From positions 1 through 64,000 of the forward strand of contig WOFQ01000078.1 in assembly GCA_012184525.1 (NCBI GenBank): DNA of 64,000 bases, read 5' to 3'. The stretch comes from Xenoacremonium recifei (Eukaryota; Ascomycota; Sordariomycetes; Hypocreales; Nectriaceae). Position numbers and translations under genes: made by a program. The notes below the pieces were generated by a model. It was not told where the DNA came from and did not search any database. It saw only the letters and a list, made by a program, of their open reading frames with translations. Shown here one piece after another: positions 11,451 to 23,900 of the stretch; the first letter of the stretch is position 1, and each line of letters opens with the position of its first letter.

Positions 11451-13219
11451 CGAGGAGAAGGTCGTGTCTATACACTTCAATATTCTTACAACTGAGACTT
11501 ATGCAGCACTATGTAGCAGGGAACTCAGGCTTCATTTTATGCTCAGCTACTTCTACGGCAGATCAACAAGCGTCTCACTGACTAATGCATCTTCAAATGT
11601 TTGATATACATATCTTAGACTGTCGCAACATAGACAACGAAAGGCTGCCGCAGCATACGAAAAGTGGATAGATTTGCCCGCCGCTGTGAGATATATCATT
11701 TACTTAGGGTCTAAGTTAACTATTTAGCCGTGGTTTTAGGAGAGCAACCTTATCTACAGGTGTGAACAGAGCAGAGGACTCCTTAAGGACGTTCACCGAC
11801 ACGGCGTAGGTGTCAGAACTTAGTACTTAGTATGCTAGGATTGTTGTTCGAGAAGCCATATCTCTAGGTCACCCAGGTAGACATCGTGAATTAGACAAAT
11901 CAGTTGCTAGAGCCTAAGGCTAACTTTATCGCAAGGATAGCATGTCGATCTGTTGAGATCGCTTATTAGCCAAAAGGGAAACACAATGAAGGGCTAGAGA
12001 CTACGGGCGGCTACCAGGAAAATCGACTATGCCTTGACATTGCCACCTATGCAATGCTATATAGACGAGTCGTGATGAAATATGATTTTAATTCTGTTAG
12101 AATGCTGAATTGGTTAGCGAACATGGTGCATTTATCCTGCTGTTGTCTGCATCTCATTGTTCGCTACAAAACGCTGCCCTGGGCATCTTTCCCAAATCCC
12201 GCCCCGGCCACCACTTATCACAGTGAGTAGACAATAGAATGTAATTCATACAATAGTTGCTTCGGCCTGCATCTCGACAAACAATCCCACCTGGCTAAAA
12301 CCGAGATGAAAGGCGGCATGTCACCATTTTTACGCTCATGGGTTCCCCATGTGACCTTTGCATCTCTGATCTTAAGGCGTGTGAGTCATCCGGTCTCTGA
12401 GTTCTGTTACGAGGGGGTAGGTGCTGGCCATCTTTGGGGATAAGAAGTTGAGAAATTTTACCTGGCGTCAGAACGAAGTACCATCTGCTTGGTTTGATCT
12501 TAGGGCCGGGAACTTCGCTGCTGAGGCCTAAGACATCTCTTGATACATGCCGAATTGCCACATTAATCAGCCATTATATCTAATAATAATTGAGTTATTT
12601 TTTCAGAGGATCTGGAACGGAAGCACCATCGAAAAAACACAAAGCTGCTGAGTTTATCATGACTATAATGATATTTTATATTCAAGGTAACGCCCTCTGG
12701 TTGCAATTTTCTACCAACTAATACTTCTTAGTTCTCACCCTACACGTCAACTAAACCGGACATAGAACCTGCCTAATGAAGCCTAGCGCTTATATTTCAT
12801 AAGTTCTTCGGAGTAGTAACCTTTAGTGCCCGCGCTTACCAGATTGCACAACAGTGGGATAACAGAAATAGTGCATTAGTTCGTAACATCGGTCCCATCC
12901 TCTTCTATACCACACCCCTGTTTCTCATTCAATGATACGTTCGCTTCTTGAGTAGTAGCTGTCCGTCTTGGTATTTCTTGCCTATATAAGAATGGGCCTA
13001 AATCCTGCCCAATTTGCGGAGTATCTGCATAAGATCCAGCCCGCTTGATAGGTCTAGCCCCATTGATTCATCTATTTTCTTAGTATGAGTCCAGATCGGA
13101 TGGTTCTAACCGAGTCACCATACAAGAAGACGTAGCGCCACTTAGTGCCAGAGACCCAAGATCTCGGCTATTTACTTCGAGTTATCTACGAACGAACGAG
13201 CACGTATAAGCCACTCAAC
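11451..13219. other. non-coding stretch (about 1.8 kb)
   Basis: AT-rich and stop-dense in all frames. An 88-codon frame at 12295-12561 (minus) shows no motif. The last 250 bp should contain the promoter of the glycosyltransferase gene. Confidence 0.5.
12983..12989 (+). promoter_or_regulatory. TATA box upstream of glycosyltransferase gene
   Basis: TATATAA about 230 bp upstream of the ATG at 13220. The distance allows a leader of about 200 nt. Confidence 0.35.
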
Positions 13220-14487
13220 ATGGCTCGCTTCGACATCCCTCCACAGTATCAACACCTACTTGAGTTGATCGAACCCCTTGATACACGTAATGAGGGTGAA
13301 ATTTTAAAGAGTCTCACTCGATATTCACCGGTCATATCGGAGAAGAATGTTTGGGCGTTTTGGCACTCTGGGGCCCTTAACATGCCTGCATGGTGTCAGC
13401 GAAACGTCGTGGACTGGGTCAGAATCTGCGGTCCCAGCTGGACCATTCGTGTAGTCGACAATATGCCAGAGTCGGCCAATTACGCACTGAACTATATTGA
13501 TGGGGATCTCATGTGTGAGGCTTTTGTCAATCGTACGATGGACGGACCCCATGTCGGTCCGCACAGCGCCGACCTCGTGCGAGGTGCTGCATTGTCCCAA
13601 CATGGCGGCATATGGATGGATGTCGGGACTATCCTCACAAGGCACTTGGATCGTATCTGCTGGGATCGGATCCAGGACCAGAACGATCCTTACAGGGTTG
13701 CCGTAGCAGTGCAGCCGAATCAAGGAATCCTGAACTATTTCATAGCATGCCGAAAGGGTGATCCTTTCATCCGACGTTGGTGAGCACATCCTCATCCTAT
13801 GACGGTTTCTTACTCAATAAGTTGACAACTGCACATAGGCATGAAGTATTTTGTGCTCTCTGGATAGGCCGTACCAATTTGCTAGGCATATCCAATCATC
13901 CATTGGTGTCATTCATTAAGCAAAAGCCGATGGACAAGATAGAGAATTTGACCAAGGGGGTGGATTTCCACTTCAAAGTACCTATAATCGAGGTGTTCGA
14001 ATATGCAATACAAGTTGTTGCCTGGACCAGGTTAACAAAACTGGGTGACGCAGGGGACGGATTCTCAGGTTCAGACTATTGGCTGAATCACATATTTGGA
14101 ATCGACGCCATAAGTGAGACATGGCCGGCTGAGATGCTTTTAGGTTTCAATGTTGGGGGTCAGTCTAAGCTCGATGTTCTGAGCACTCGCCTCGACGCCG
14201 ATAAGGATTCTAAGCAGTACAAGCTGGCTTCCGAGGTCATCTGGCAAATCTTGTGCAAATCTAGCATGCAAAAGATATCTCACGGCAAAGATATGAGCGT
14301 ATCCGTACAGCTGGGCACACTGTTAGATTCGCCGGGAAACTTGGATAAGGACCACGAGCCTGGGACGTTTGCGGAGCTTCTCAGGTATGGGACTGTACAT
14401 TTCCGCCAAAAGAGGTCACAAATAGCTACCAGAATGCCGGAAGCTAGACATACGCCTGTTAAGAGGGGTCACCTTGAACCATTCTAG
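13220..14487 (+). CDS. glycosyltransferase, capsule-polysaccharide-synthesis (GT32-like) family
   Basis: Two exons. The ATG at 13220 gives MARFDIPPQYQ (the frame upstream offers only GTG). An intron of about 60 nt at about 13782-13838 joins DPFIRRW to HEVFCALWIG. The family core is clear: NVWAFWHSG near residue 45, SADLVRGAALSQHGG, then GGIWMDVGTI where the sugar-nucleotide DxD motif normally sits. Here the second Asp is replaced (DVG), as in some fungal members of this family. No signal peptide or TM anchor is obvious. Fungal relatives are poorly characterised and are assumed to transfer a hexose. It ends 221 bp from the 3' end of the P450 gene (tail to tail), so it may belong to the PKS cluster (inference). 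Confidence 0.78.
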
Positions 14488-14707
14488 CTACCTCACCAGA
14501 ATATTCCATAGAGTTTCTTGGTAGCGTACCTCTAGCCAGTAGCGTTTCCATTATTTCGAACCATTGCCTGAGTTTGGTGAGGGTGGAAGCTTCAGATCGA
14601 GCGGATGTCTCTTCATGTGGGACTGTAAAAAGAAAATATGGTAGAGCCTATAAAATATACTCCTTGGGCCCATGACATTCACTGTCTCTGACCTGAACCA
14701 TCTTTTC

Positions 14708-16775
14708 TCACGTCTTATGTTTCAACGTCACCCAGAGCGGAGGTTTATCCCACAAAGCAAACTCCCTTTGTGCATCCATCCACCCGCGGCTTTCCTCGTC
14801 CAGTTCGATATTAAAATGCCAGATCAGTCGAGCGAGTACGGTTCGCATCTCCAGGTAGGCAAGACTAGGCCGAGTCAGTGGCTTGCAATTCCCCAAAGGA
14901 GTATATAAAAGGAATTCGATAACTGACCCCCTGCCCAAACACACCCTAGGACCCAGAGAGAATGCCTGTAGCGCTGTTCTATCGTCATTACGATACTCCT
15001 TCGGCGGGTTCTCCAACCAGCGCTCAGGCACGAAGCGATCGGGAAATAAAAAATTCTGGCTGCTTTGATAAGTCGACCATTGGTGTACACCCACCGTGGT
15101 CTGGGCAACTGTTACGTGAATAGAATTCAATAGACAATAGATATCTGAGAACTTGCCTTTCCAGGCACGAATCTTCCATCGATAACGGCCCCTTCCAGTC
15201 CCGTTATTCGCGGAAGTGTAGACGGCACAGGTGGGTAGCAACGGAGTGACTCAGTTAAGACCGCTTCCAGGTATGGAAGACTGTTAGCGCTACTCAAACT
15301 GGAGGGTGTAATCTCTTCAGCGGTGCGGAATGACGTGTGTATCTCAGATTGTAGGCGGGCTAGCACGCGCGGGTGCTGAAGTAGCAAGTACGTCGCTCCG
15401 CTTAAGAGTGTTGCGGTGGTCTCGGATCCCGCGACAAGGAGTGCCCGGCAGGTGCTCATAAGTTCTGGACCAGTCATTGCGCCGGGCGTAGACTCTTTAC
15501 GAAGGATCTATCGAAGAGAGAGAGATACAGTGTCAGCTGTTGCTGGTATTGATTAAGAGGGGCCAGATTTACATAACTCATAAAATCTTTACGGTCATTT
15601 TTACGGGCCAAACGCTCCTCTACTTTACCTCTGGTAAACGCGCGGTGATGCGAGAGTTTGGCACCAAATGAGGGAACCAGGGCAAGCAGAACTGTGAAAA
15701 TAGGGCCAAGTATAGCGTAGGTGTCTTTTAGGCGGAGAACACTGATGATTTTGATGGATGCAAATACATCGCTAGGGTTGCGATGGATAGGTGAGTAGGA
15801 GCAAAGAGCGCCAGAAGTCCGGGAAGAACCACTCACGTCATCCAGTCATGGTATTGACCTGCTTCTAGAGCACCAAATGGTTCTCCAACTGTCATATCTC
15901 TATCTGAGACTTTAGACGAATGTACTGGTTTTCGGCCTAGAAGTAGGATTTTTGGAACTCACGCAATGATATCAAAGGTCGTGAAGTTGAACCAGGCGGT
16001 CAGGTCAACACGGCCACGCTCTGGGCCGTTGATCTGCCCTTTCAACTTCTCGATTAATAGGTCAAAGTATTGACACAACAATGTCTCTTGTTCAGCCAAT
16101 GCGGTATCTGAGAACCCAGGGGCCATGGCTTTCCGCATGCGGTTATGATCTGCCTGGTTTACGACTATGACATCTCAATGAAGCTGCATCTGGATAAAAC
16201 TTGGTCCGGGTTCATCAATTTCATACCTAGGATATTGCGGTTTGCTTCGTTAAAATAAACGGGATCTTTGGCAAGTTCTGTACGATCCGGTTTCAATCCG
16301 TAGATATCTGATGTTTGATGAACCTGTTAGCCCGTCGATACTTGAATCTAGTTTCAACATGTCGCAATACCTTTCCAGGCTTGGGCGGTATTATATGATA
16401 GAGCACTGGGCGTTATTCTCACGACTGTTCCATACGTCTTATGAAGATTCTCAATATCCTTGTAAGCTGTTCCACCCAGAATGGAGAGCTTATCCGGTAG
16501 GTAGAAAGCAGCCCTTAACCGTGGTCCTAAGATAAAAGGTCGATATTCAAACACACCTGGAGCTCTTTATGGAGAGAGTATTTATGCTGCTCACCTGGAA
16601 ACTTCCTTAGAGGGTGCAGAAAGAGGTTATAGATGACTTGAGCAACCGATGATATGAGCCACTAATAAGCATGGCGTTAGGAAGCTACCCGTCGTTATTT
16701 CTGAAGCCCGATTGTACAAACCCAAAGCACCAAGCCGACCAAGAAAGTTCCGACAACAAGAGTGAGACGAGCCAT
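14708..16775 (-). CDS. cytochrome P450 (isotrichodermin C-15 hydroxylase-like)
   Basis: ER-anchored monooxygenase, about nine exons. The start at 16775 gives a membrane anchor, MARLTLVVGTFLVGLVLW. A 60-nt intron then joins to WLISSVAQVIYNLFLHPL and the proline-rich hinge RKFPG/PRL. The I helix reads VAGSETTATLL near 15420, the K helix ESLRCYPP (ExxR) near 15250, and the PERW segment FVPERWLENP near 15020. The heme loop FSLGPRVCLGRG is followed by an intron (about 14876-14932) and then LAYLEMRTVLARL. All invariant motifs are present, so it should be active. It is transcribed away from the PKS across a shared 1.2-kb promoter, the usual arrangement for a tailoring oxidase (inference). An alternative ATG near 16899 leads into a frame unlike any P450. 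Confidence 0.87.
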
Positions 16776-16989
16776 TAGCAAATGTATCTCGGGTTTCACA
16801 ACAGTCTCTGCATTTGTGACAATGGGGTATGATGGAAATCAAAAGGGTAAATGCGTCCTGGGGGCAAGAGTACGTTCTGGGACCAGACTTGGATGCCATG
16901 GGTCAAGAGAGGAATGTCCTAGAGTAGATAGTACGGGGTAGGCGAGGTGAGAAAGCTGGAGCGGACTAAACGGCCCGGGCGGCTCGCGA

Positions 16990-17009
16990 CGCGGGGTTCA
17001 CGCGGGGTT
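16990..17009. repeat. direct repeat CGCGGGGTT x2, one helical turn apart
   Basis: Two exact copies at 16990-16998 and 17001-17009, 11 bp start to start, with a shorter CGGGGT at 16934-16939. Spacing of one DNA turn suggests a double binding site for a regulator. It lies about 220 bp upstream of the P450 ATG. Confidence 0.5.
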
Positions 17010-17357
17010 TGTAAGTTGAAAAGAGGAGAAGTAAGACAAGTAGGATCCTATCAGTGGAGCTAATGGTAACCCTTCCTTTTAGCTGGAAAGCTCGGAGTAA
17101 AGCTGGACGACGCTGTCCAATGCCATTCTGCTACACAATCTATTGCGCCCCACGTTTGATGGCTTCTCAACATGCTGGTCAATGTAACCACACTATGCGG
17201 ATATGGTGTGTGTGAGCGCGCAATATGTAGTGATTTTGAGCCGCTCCAATAACGATCTTCTGAATCCCTGCCTTGGTATGTACCTAGCGATGAATCCTTC
17301 CGTCCACCGAGTAAGTTCGTCACTTTAGAGTAAAGCGGAGTGTAGAAACATGAATCC

Positions 17358-17373
17358 TCCGCGTCAGCGCGGA
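17358..17373. promoter_or_regulatory. inverted repeat with CCG-N8-CGG (possible Zn2Cys6 site)
   Basis: TCCGCG-TCAG-CGCGGA, a perfect 6-bp palindrome with a 4-bp centre containing the CCG/CGG triplets that dimeric Zn2Cys6 proteins bind. It sits about 600 bp from each divergent start. Confidence 0.4.
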
Positions 17374-17875
17374 TTATGTCGCCTCGTTTGGTCATATTTA
17401 TCACGACGAGAGGTGGGACTGATGATCATAGCAAAAAAGGAGCAGGTGTAAGTACGAGGTCGAGCCCCAAAGTGTGGGCCATCTAAGGTCAGTCAATCCT
17501 ACGCTAGCGCAAGCTTGCCATCTGCCAATTCGCACGGCAAATTCCTGAATCCATTGATATGTTTGTTACGTTGATTGTAGAAGATTGCCATAGAAACTCC
17601 GCAACATAGCCACGTTTAGCGCTAGAATATCTCGGAGGTCTGGCCCGAATACGTTACCGTCCAATTACAACCCGTTCTGTGAGCTGGCTTGACTGTGAGT
17701 GTCAATCCGGCTTGTTCTCAAAGCGCTTGTTGTGGCCTATTCAAAGAGCGCCTACTACGTATGGTACCATACATATTGGCTGCTAGTCAAGCAACTTGAC
17801 ACCATGTAACATGGGTACGCTAACGGAGGGATGGTACATGCATTTGGCAGGGGCTTCCGTATAGAGTAGATTGAG

Positions 17876-17880
17876 TATAA
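17876..17880 (+). promoter_or_regulatory. TATA-like box of the PKS gene
   Basis: TATAA in the context GAGTATAATTG, about 92 bp upstream of the PKS ATG at 17972. Confidence 0.4.
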
Positions 17881-17971
17881 TTGAAGTTGTAGGCCCAGAT
17901 CTTAGACTCGCAGGTTTATTACGAAACGAGTCAATGCCAGAGTAACATCAATTTTACGTATCACACTAGGC

Positions 17972-20900
17972 ATGAAAATGATGACAGAGAAAAACAATAG
18001 TGAGAGGCCCAGTGCCGTTGCCGTCATCGGTATGGGCTGCCGGTACCCTGGTGGTGCACACAGTCCAGAGGAGCTGTGGGACTTGGTTGCTTCCAACCGC
18101 GACACGTGGAGTGAGGTTCCCAAAGATCGCTACAACGCGAAGGCATTTTACCACCCAGATCCCGAAGCACCTGAAGCAGTCAGCCAGAAAGGCGGGCACT
18201 TTCTCAACCAGGCTTTGGCGGATTTCGATCCAGGCTTTTTTGGCATCTCCGCACCTGAGGCCGAAGCCGTGGATCCGTTACAACGGATTGTGCTCGAGAC
18301 GGCCTGGGAGGCCGTAGAAAATGCCTGCATGCCTATGGAGAAGTTTCGAGGCTCCAATACGGGCGTGTACATGGCAATGTTTGGGCACGACGCTGAGCAG
18401 CTCATACACAAAGACCCAATGGCCTTCAATAGATATCAGGACTATGGTGTCACGAAGCCACTTCTTGCTAACCGGCTATCATACCTTTTTGATCTTCATG
18501 GTCCCTCAGTCATGCTTGACACAGCATGCTCCGGCAGTCTAGTCGCCATTCACTTGGCATGTCAGGCTTTGAGGTTAGGCGAGGCCTCTACGGCCATTGC
18601 AGGCGGCGTGGGCTTGATATTCTCCCCAGACCAGATGGCACTCATGTCACTTGTGGGTGTCTTCAATAGCGACGGCCGGTCATACACTTGGGACGAGCGC
18701 GGCAATGGATACGGGCGTGGAGAAGGGGTTGGTATAGTCTTTGTCAGTATTTCTACTATTCGCCTGTTTAATACACTTAAGTCCGGTTGCAAATGCTGAT
18801 ATAAGATAGTTGAAACGCCTTGACGACGCTATAGCTGACGGGGATCCCATCCGTGCTGTTATTCGTAATTCGGCTGTCAACCAAGATGGAAAAACCAATG
18901 GCATTTCCCTCCCCAATCAGACGGCCCAGGAGCTCCTCGCCCGTGATGTCTTCCGCGGGCTACCCTTTTCGCACAAAGACATACAATATGCTGAGGCACA
19001 TGGAACAGGCACAAAGGTCGGTGACAAAATAGAAATGCAGGCCATCCGATCTGTGCTTGCCTTGGATCGCACAGCCGATAACCCCCTATTTGTCGGCGCG
19101 ATCAAGTCCAACATTGGACACTCTGAAGCGGCGAGCGGCGCTGCGGGACTTATCAGGACAGTCATGGCCATGGAGAAAGGACATATTGCACCTCAGGCCT
19201 TGTTGAATAAGTTCAAACCAGGTTTAGAACCTGATGGGTGGAATATTGTAGTAAGTCAGCTAAGCTACTCCTTGCTGTCGGATAGTATAGTAGCTGATGA
19301 AAACAGATTCCGCGAGAAATGACACCCTGGCCGGCAACAGATGGCTGTCGTCGGGCCGTTGTAAGCAGCTTTGGTTTCGGTGGCACTAATGCCATGTTGG
19401 TCCTGGAGTCTGCCATCCAAGAGAAATTATCGTCAAGCAATAGAACTTCTAGAAGCAGCGGAGCGCCATATGATATAGGTGGTGTTGAAACTTCCGAGGC
19501 TTCGCGTCTTTTTGTCATATCTGCCAATTCTGAATATTCCGCTTCTAAAACGGTCGAAAGACTGAGAGCACACCTAGAGAAACACAAGTCCATCGACCTT
19601 GATGCCCTCTCATACACCCTTGCCGAGAGGCGCACTCACTTTGCATGGCGCTTTGCAGCCGCAGCTTACGATACTGATTCGCTCATTCAGAGCCTCTCTA
19701 CCCACGGCTCTGTGGCTCAAATGTCGCCCACCCGGAATAGTTTGGCAGTTTTCGTCTTCACGGGACAGGGCGCACAATGGGCCCGGATGGGATATCAGCT
19801 CTGCGCTGCCAGTCTGGTATTTAGAAAGTCCATCGAAGATTCTGACAATTTCCTACGGAGGCAACTCGGCGCGGACTGGAGTCTTATGGAGCAGCTTTCG
19901 CAGAGCGAAGAGTTTACCCGTCTGAACGATAGCCGCTTTGGACAGCCCGCGAGTACGGCCATCCAGCTCGCCCTGGTTGACTTGCTTAGAAGCTGGGGAA
20001 TCATTCCAGCAGCCGTGTTGGGCCATTCAAGCGGCGAAATTGCTGCCGCGTACGCCGCTGGAGTTCTCACACGCAACGCGGCCATGTTCGTCTCTTACCA
20101 TCGAAGTTTCTTGTCTGAATTATCTAGAAAGAGGGTCGCGGAACCAGGTGCAATGATTGCAGTCGGACTTGGAGAAAAAGGAGTGCAAAAGTACCTGAAA
20201 GGCCGTGAGGGACTTGTTGCGGCATGCATCAACAGCCCGTCAAGTGTTACAGTCTCCGGAGATAAGAAAGAAATTCAGGAAATGGAGGATGCCCTCCAAG
20301 AAGACCAGGTCTTCCACCGACGGCTCAAGGTTGACACGGCTTATCACTCGTATCATATGAAGGTGGTGGCCCAAGACTACTTGGACCGACTCCAGGGACT
20401 CGACTCAAATACCACCAGCCACACGACGCGCTTCTTTTCCACTGTCACAGAGCGAGAAAAGTACGAGCACTTCGGTGCCTCATATTGGGTGAGCAACTTG
20501 GTATCTCCGGTCCGGTTTGCTGGTGCACTTCAGACGATGATGCGTGAGCTAGGAGGCAGCGGAGACGTTGTTAACCTGGTCGAAGTCGGGCCACACAAGG
20601 CACTCGCTGGACCGGTCCGACAAACACTCCAACAGCAACAAATAGAGGGGCTCCTGTACTCGTACATAGCCACTCTAGAGCGTGGGCAGAATTGTGTCAC
20701 TTCATTACTCACCACAGGGTCGCAGCTATACAAGGCTGGCGTCAATGGTTCAGACCCAGGCACCATCGCTGCCCTCGGCATCTCAGACTCCAAAACCTCG
20801 CCCGCTCTTCTGACTAATCTCCCAACTTACGCCTGGGACCATAGGGTAGAATACTGGGCCGAATCACGCCTGAGCCGCGAATATCGTTTCCGCCGGCACG

Positions 20901-23900
20901 CCTATCACGATCTTTTGGGCTCACGCGTAATTGCGTCTCCAGGGACTCAACCCTCATGGCGTATACTGCTGAGCCACGAAAGGCTGCCTTGGCTAAAGGA
21001 CCACATGGTGGATGGCATCGCCGTTTTCCCAGGCGCCGGCTATATTACCATGGCGATCCAAGCTCTGGAACAAGTGCATGACGAGAGTCCAGTCCCGGCC
21101 CATGGATACAGCCTAAAGCGTATCATATTCAAAAGGGCACTTTTCTTTCCAAAAGACGCACGGCAAATTGAGGCTATGTTGACCTTTCGGCGTCTGGACA
21201 CTGAAGATTCGTACGATTTTACCGTTTCCTCCTTCTCAACCCAAGGCAAGTGGCTTGACCACTGCACTGGCAACATTTCCCGAAAGGAAGATGAGGCATT
21301 TGGAGACCCAGGCGATGAGCAGGGACTTCTAGGCCACTTCGACGATGCAAGAAAGGCTTGTATCAACGTCCTTGGGGAAGAAGAGCTCTACAGCCGTCTT
21401 GCAGCTTTAGGTAATTATTATGGGCCTTGCTTCACTGTTAGCAAAGAGGTAGGTCTGTCAGCTTTCCAGGCTGTAAACATGGTCGAGATTCCAGACATTG
21501 CCTCCACCATGCCCGCCGGAGTTGTACAGCCGCATGTTATTCACCCGACAGTATTAGACGGGATTCTTCAAACAGCGCTGCCAGTTTTTGCGCAACATGC
21601 CCAGCCCGGATCTTTCATGCCATCCTACATTGCTGACGTCTGGATCTCGAACGACATCGCAAACCAGCCCGGGCAGCAGCTTGATGTACTCTGTAGCTTG
21701 AGCGACACGTTTACCCGCTCAACGAATTTCGATATATCGGCCTTTCAAAAGAACAAGCGTGCAGCTGACGCTAGCTCGCGCTGCGTCATGACGATATCGG
21801 GTGGTGAAGCACTTGTTGTAGGAGATGCCAAGGCGGCATCCGCTTCAGAATCCGAGCAAGAGAAGGAGAAAAGGAAACAGAAAAAGTTCATTTGGGCATC
21901 ACAATGGGGTCTAGATATTATGTCGATTACCGCAGAGATGCTCGAATCAGTCGCTATTCCGCTCCAGTCTGACGAGGCGGGCATGACCCAGGGCGAGAAG
22001 GTCGATCTCTTGAATGCAATTTCGGCGAGATACATCAGCATGGCTATACAAGAAATTGATAGCAACCTAGGCGGGGCAGATGCTATCGCCAAGGACTTTC
22101 GTCAGCATCAGTGGAGGTCTTTCCAGACTTTGTCATCGTCGTCTAACTGGAAAGAACTCACAAGCCGGGTTCCCGCGTCTTATGTCGAGCTGAAGCAGTT
22201 GTCTGCTCGCCTCGGTGCTGAGGGAGAGGCAACTGAACGCATTGGTTCCAAGCTTGTGCAGGTACTTACCGGACAATCCGAAGCCCTTAGCCTGTTGCTT
22301 GAGGATCAGCTCCTGTTCCGAATTTACCACGGCGATGAGGGCGCACGGGCAAGTCAATACATGGCTGACTATATGGCGCATCTGACCTTTCAGCGTCCGG
22401 GATTACGTATCTTGGAGGTAGGAGCTGGTACTGGTGGGACAACTGCCAAAGTCTTGAAGGCGTGTAGTCGAGGGAATACTGCGCCTTTCTGTGCCGAGTA
22501 CATGTTCACAGATATTTCGTCGGGCTTTTTCGATGAGGTGCGGTCCGGGTTACTAAAGCCATGGTCACACATGCTATCCTTTCAAGCTTTTGACCTGGAA
22601 AGAGATCCTATCGAGCAGGGGTTCGAGGCGAATGCGTACGACTTGATTATTGCCGCCAACGTAGTGCACGCCACTGCGAGCATCAAGAAGTCGCTGGCAC
22701 GCATCCGGAAGCTCCTCAAGCCCGGCGGCATACTAGGTCTCGTGGAGCTGACACGATCCTTAACGTCAGGTGGTATGGTCTTCGGGTGTCTCGAGGGATG
22801 GTGGGCTGGCGTCCACGAAGGCAGAGTAGATGGCCCTGTGCAAAACGCCGAGCAATGGGACGATCACCTCCGTGCATCGGGGTTCTCGGGAGTTGATATG
22901 GTGGCTTACGATCTTCCTGAACCACAAAGACATTCGGCTTTACTATTGTCCACTGCACTTCCAGAAGACACGGTTAATAGGGAGCATGGAAGAGGAGCAC
23001 CCAGAGAGCGTGGTAAAACCCCGATTGAATTGCTCAGCGTTTTGCCAGAGACATCTACCAATGCTCGGTTTGTAGAAAGCTTAGCCCTTGAGCTAGCCAA
23101 CTCGAACATACGCGACGTGGCTATTGGCAACTGGTTGGACTTGGGAGTGAACGATCATTGCTCGTACATTATCCTCGACTCGGCCGATAACCGCCTGATC
23201 ACGAATGCAACCTCAGAAAAATTCTCCCGTCTGGTGAGCCTGCTCAGTGGTGCCACCAAGTTATACTGGATTACATTTGCAGGAACAGAAGGCATGAGAA
23301 AGGGCAGCGTGGAGCCAGACAATGCACTGGCGACAGGTCTTGCACGCGTAGCACGTGCAGAAAACAACAAACTACAATGCTTTACGCTAGATGTGCAGGA
23401 TGATGTGACGGTATCTCAAAGCCTCGTGCGGGACTCTATTGTCGAGCTCGTCAGATCGAGCGAGGCTCGGATGGCTTTGGGTGTGCCTCTGGAGTTTGAG
23501 TTCTCACTCCGAGGCGGTCTCATGCGCATTCAACGTCTCGTGGCCGAGCCTTCCCTTCAACGGCTGGTCTCTGATGACTCGGAGAACGGCAGCAGTGGTG
23601 CGGAAAAGGAAGCGATTCCTTTCTTTGGCACAGAAAAGTTGCGACTTGAGATTCAGAAGCCAGGATTGCTCGGGAGTCTCACATTTGTTGCGTCGGAAGA
23701 AACAGAACAAGGGCCAAAGCCAGACTTGGGCCCCTACGAGGTCGAGATAAGGCCGCAAGCTTGGGGACTCAACTTCAAAGACGTCCTCATTGCGCTTGGC
23801 CAACTCCATCCCAGACAGACCATGGTAGGCGAGGTGGCCGGCATCATTGTGAGCATGGGCTCGAAGGTGTCTAAGATGTTCCAGCTCCAGCCCGGCGACC

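Larger units (their letters stand above)
16776..17971. promoter_or_regulatory. divergent P450 / PKS promoter region
   Basis: 1.2 kb between two divergent cluster genes with no credible coding sequence; the 114-codon minus-strand frame at 17060-17404 has no motif. It holds a GC-rich block at 16960-17010 with direct repeats, a CCG-N8-CGG palindrome and a TATA-like box near the PKS. Confidence 0.6.

Noticed and set aside
12295..12561. 88-codon frame on the minus strand
   Set aside because: No recognisable family, no supporting introns or conserved pattern.
13145..13219. Upstream extension of the glycosyltransferase frame
   Set aside because: Begins at GTG; the family-like sequence starts after the ATG at 13220.
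16627..16899. ATG at 16899 as an alternative P450 start
   Set aside because: Its frame gives no membrane anchor and stops; the ATG at 16775 gives a proper anchor and splices in phase to the hinge.
17060..17404. 114-codon minus-strand frame in the P450/PKS promoter
   Set aside because: Looks like random translation of promoter DNA; it overlaps the palindrome and carries no domain.
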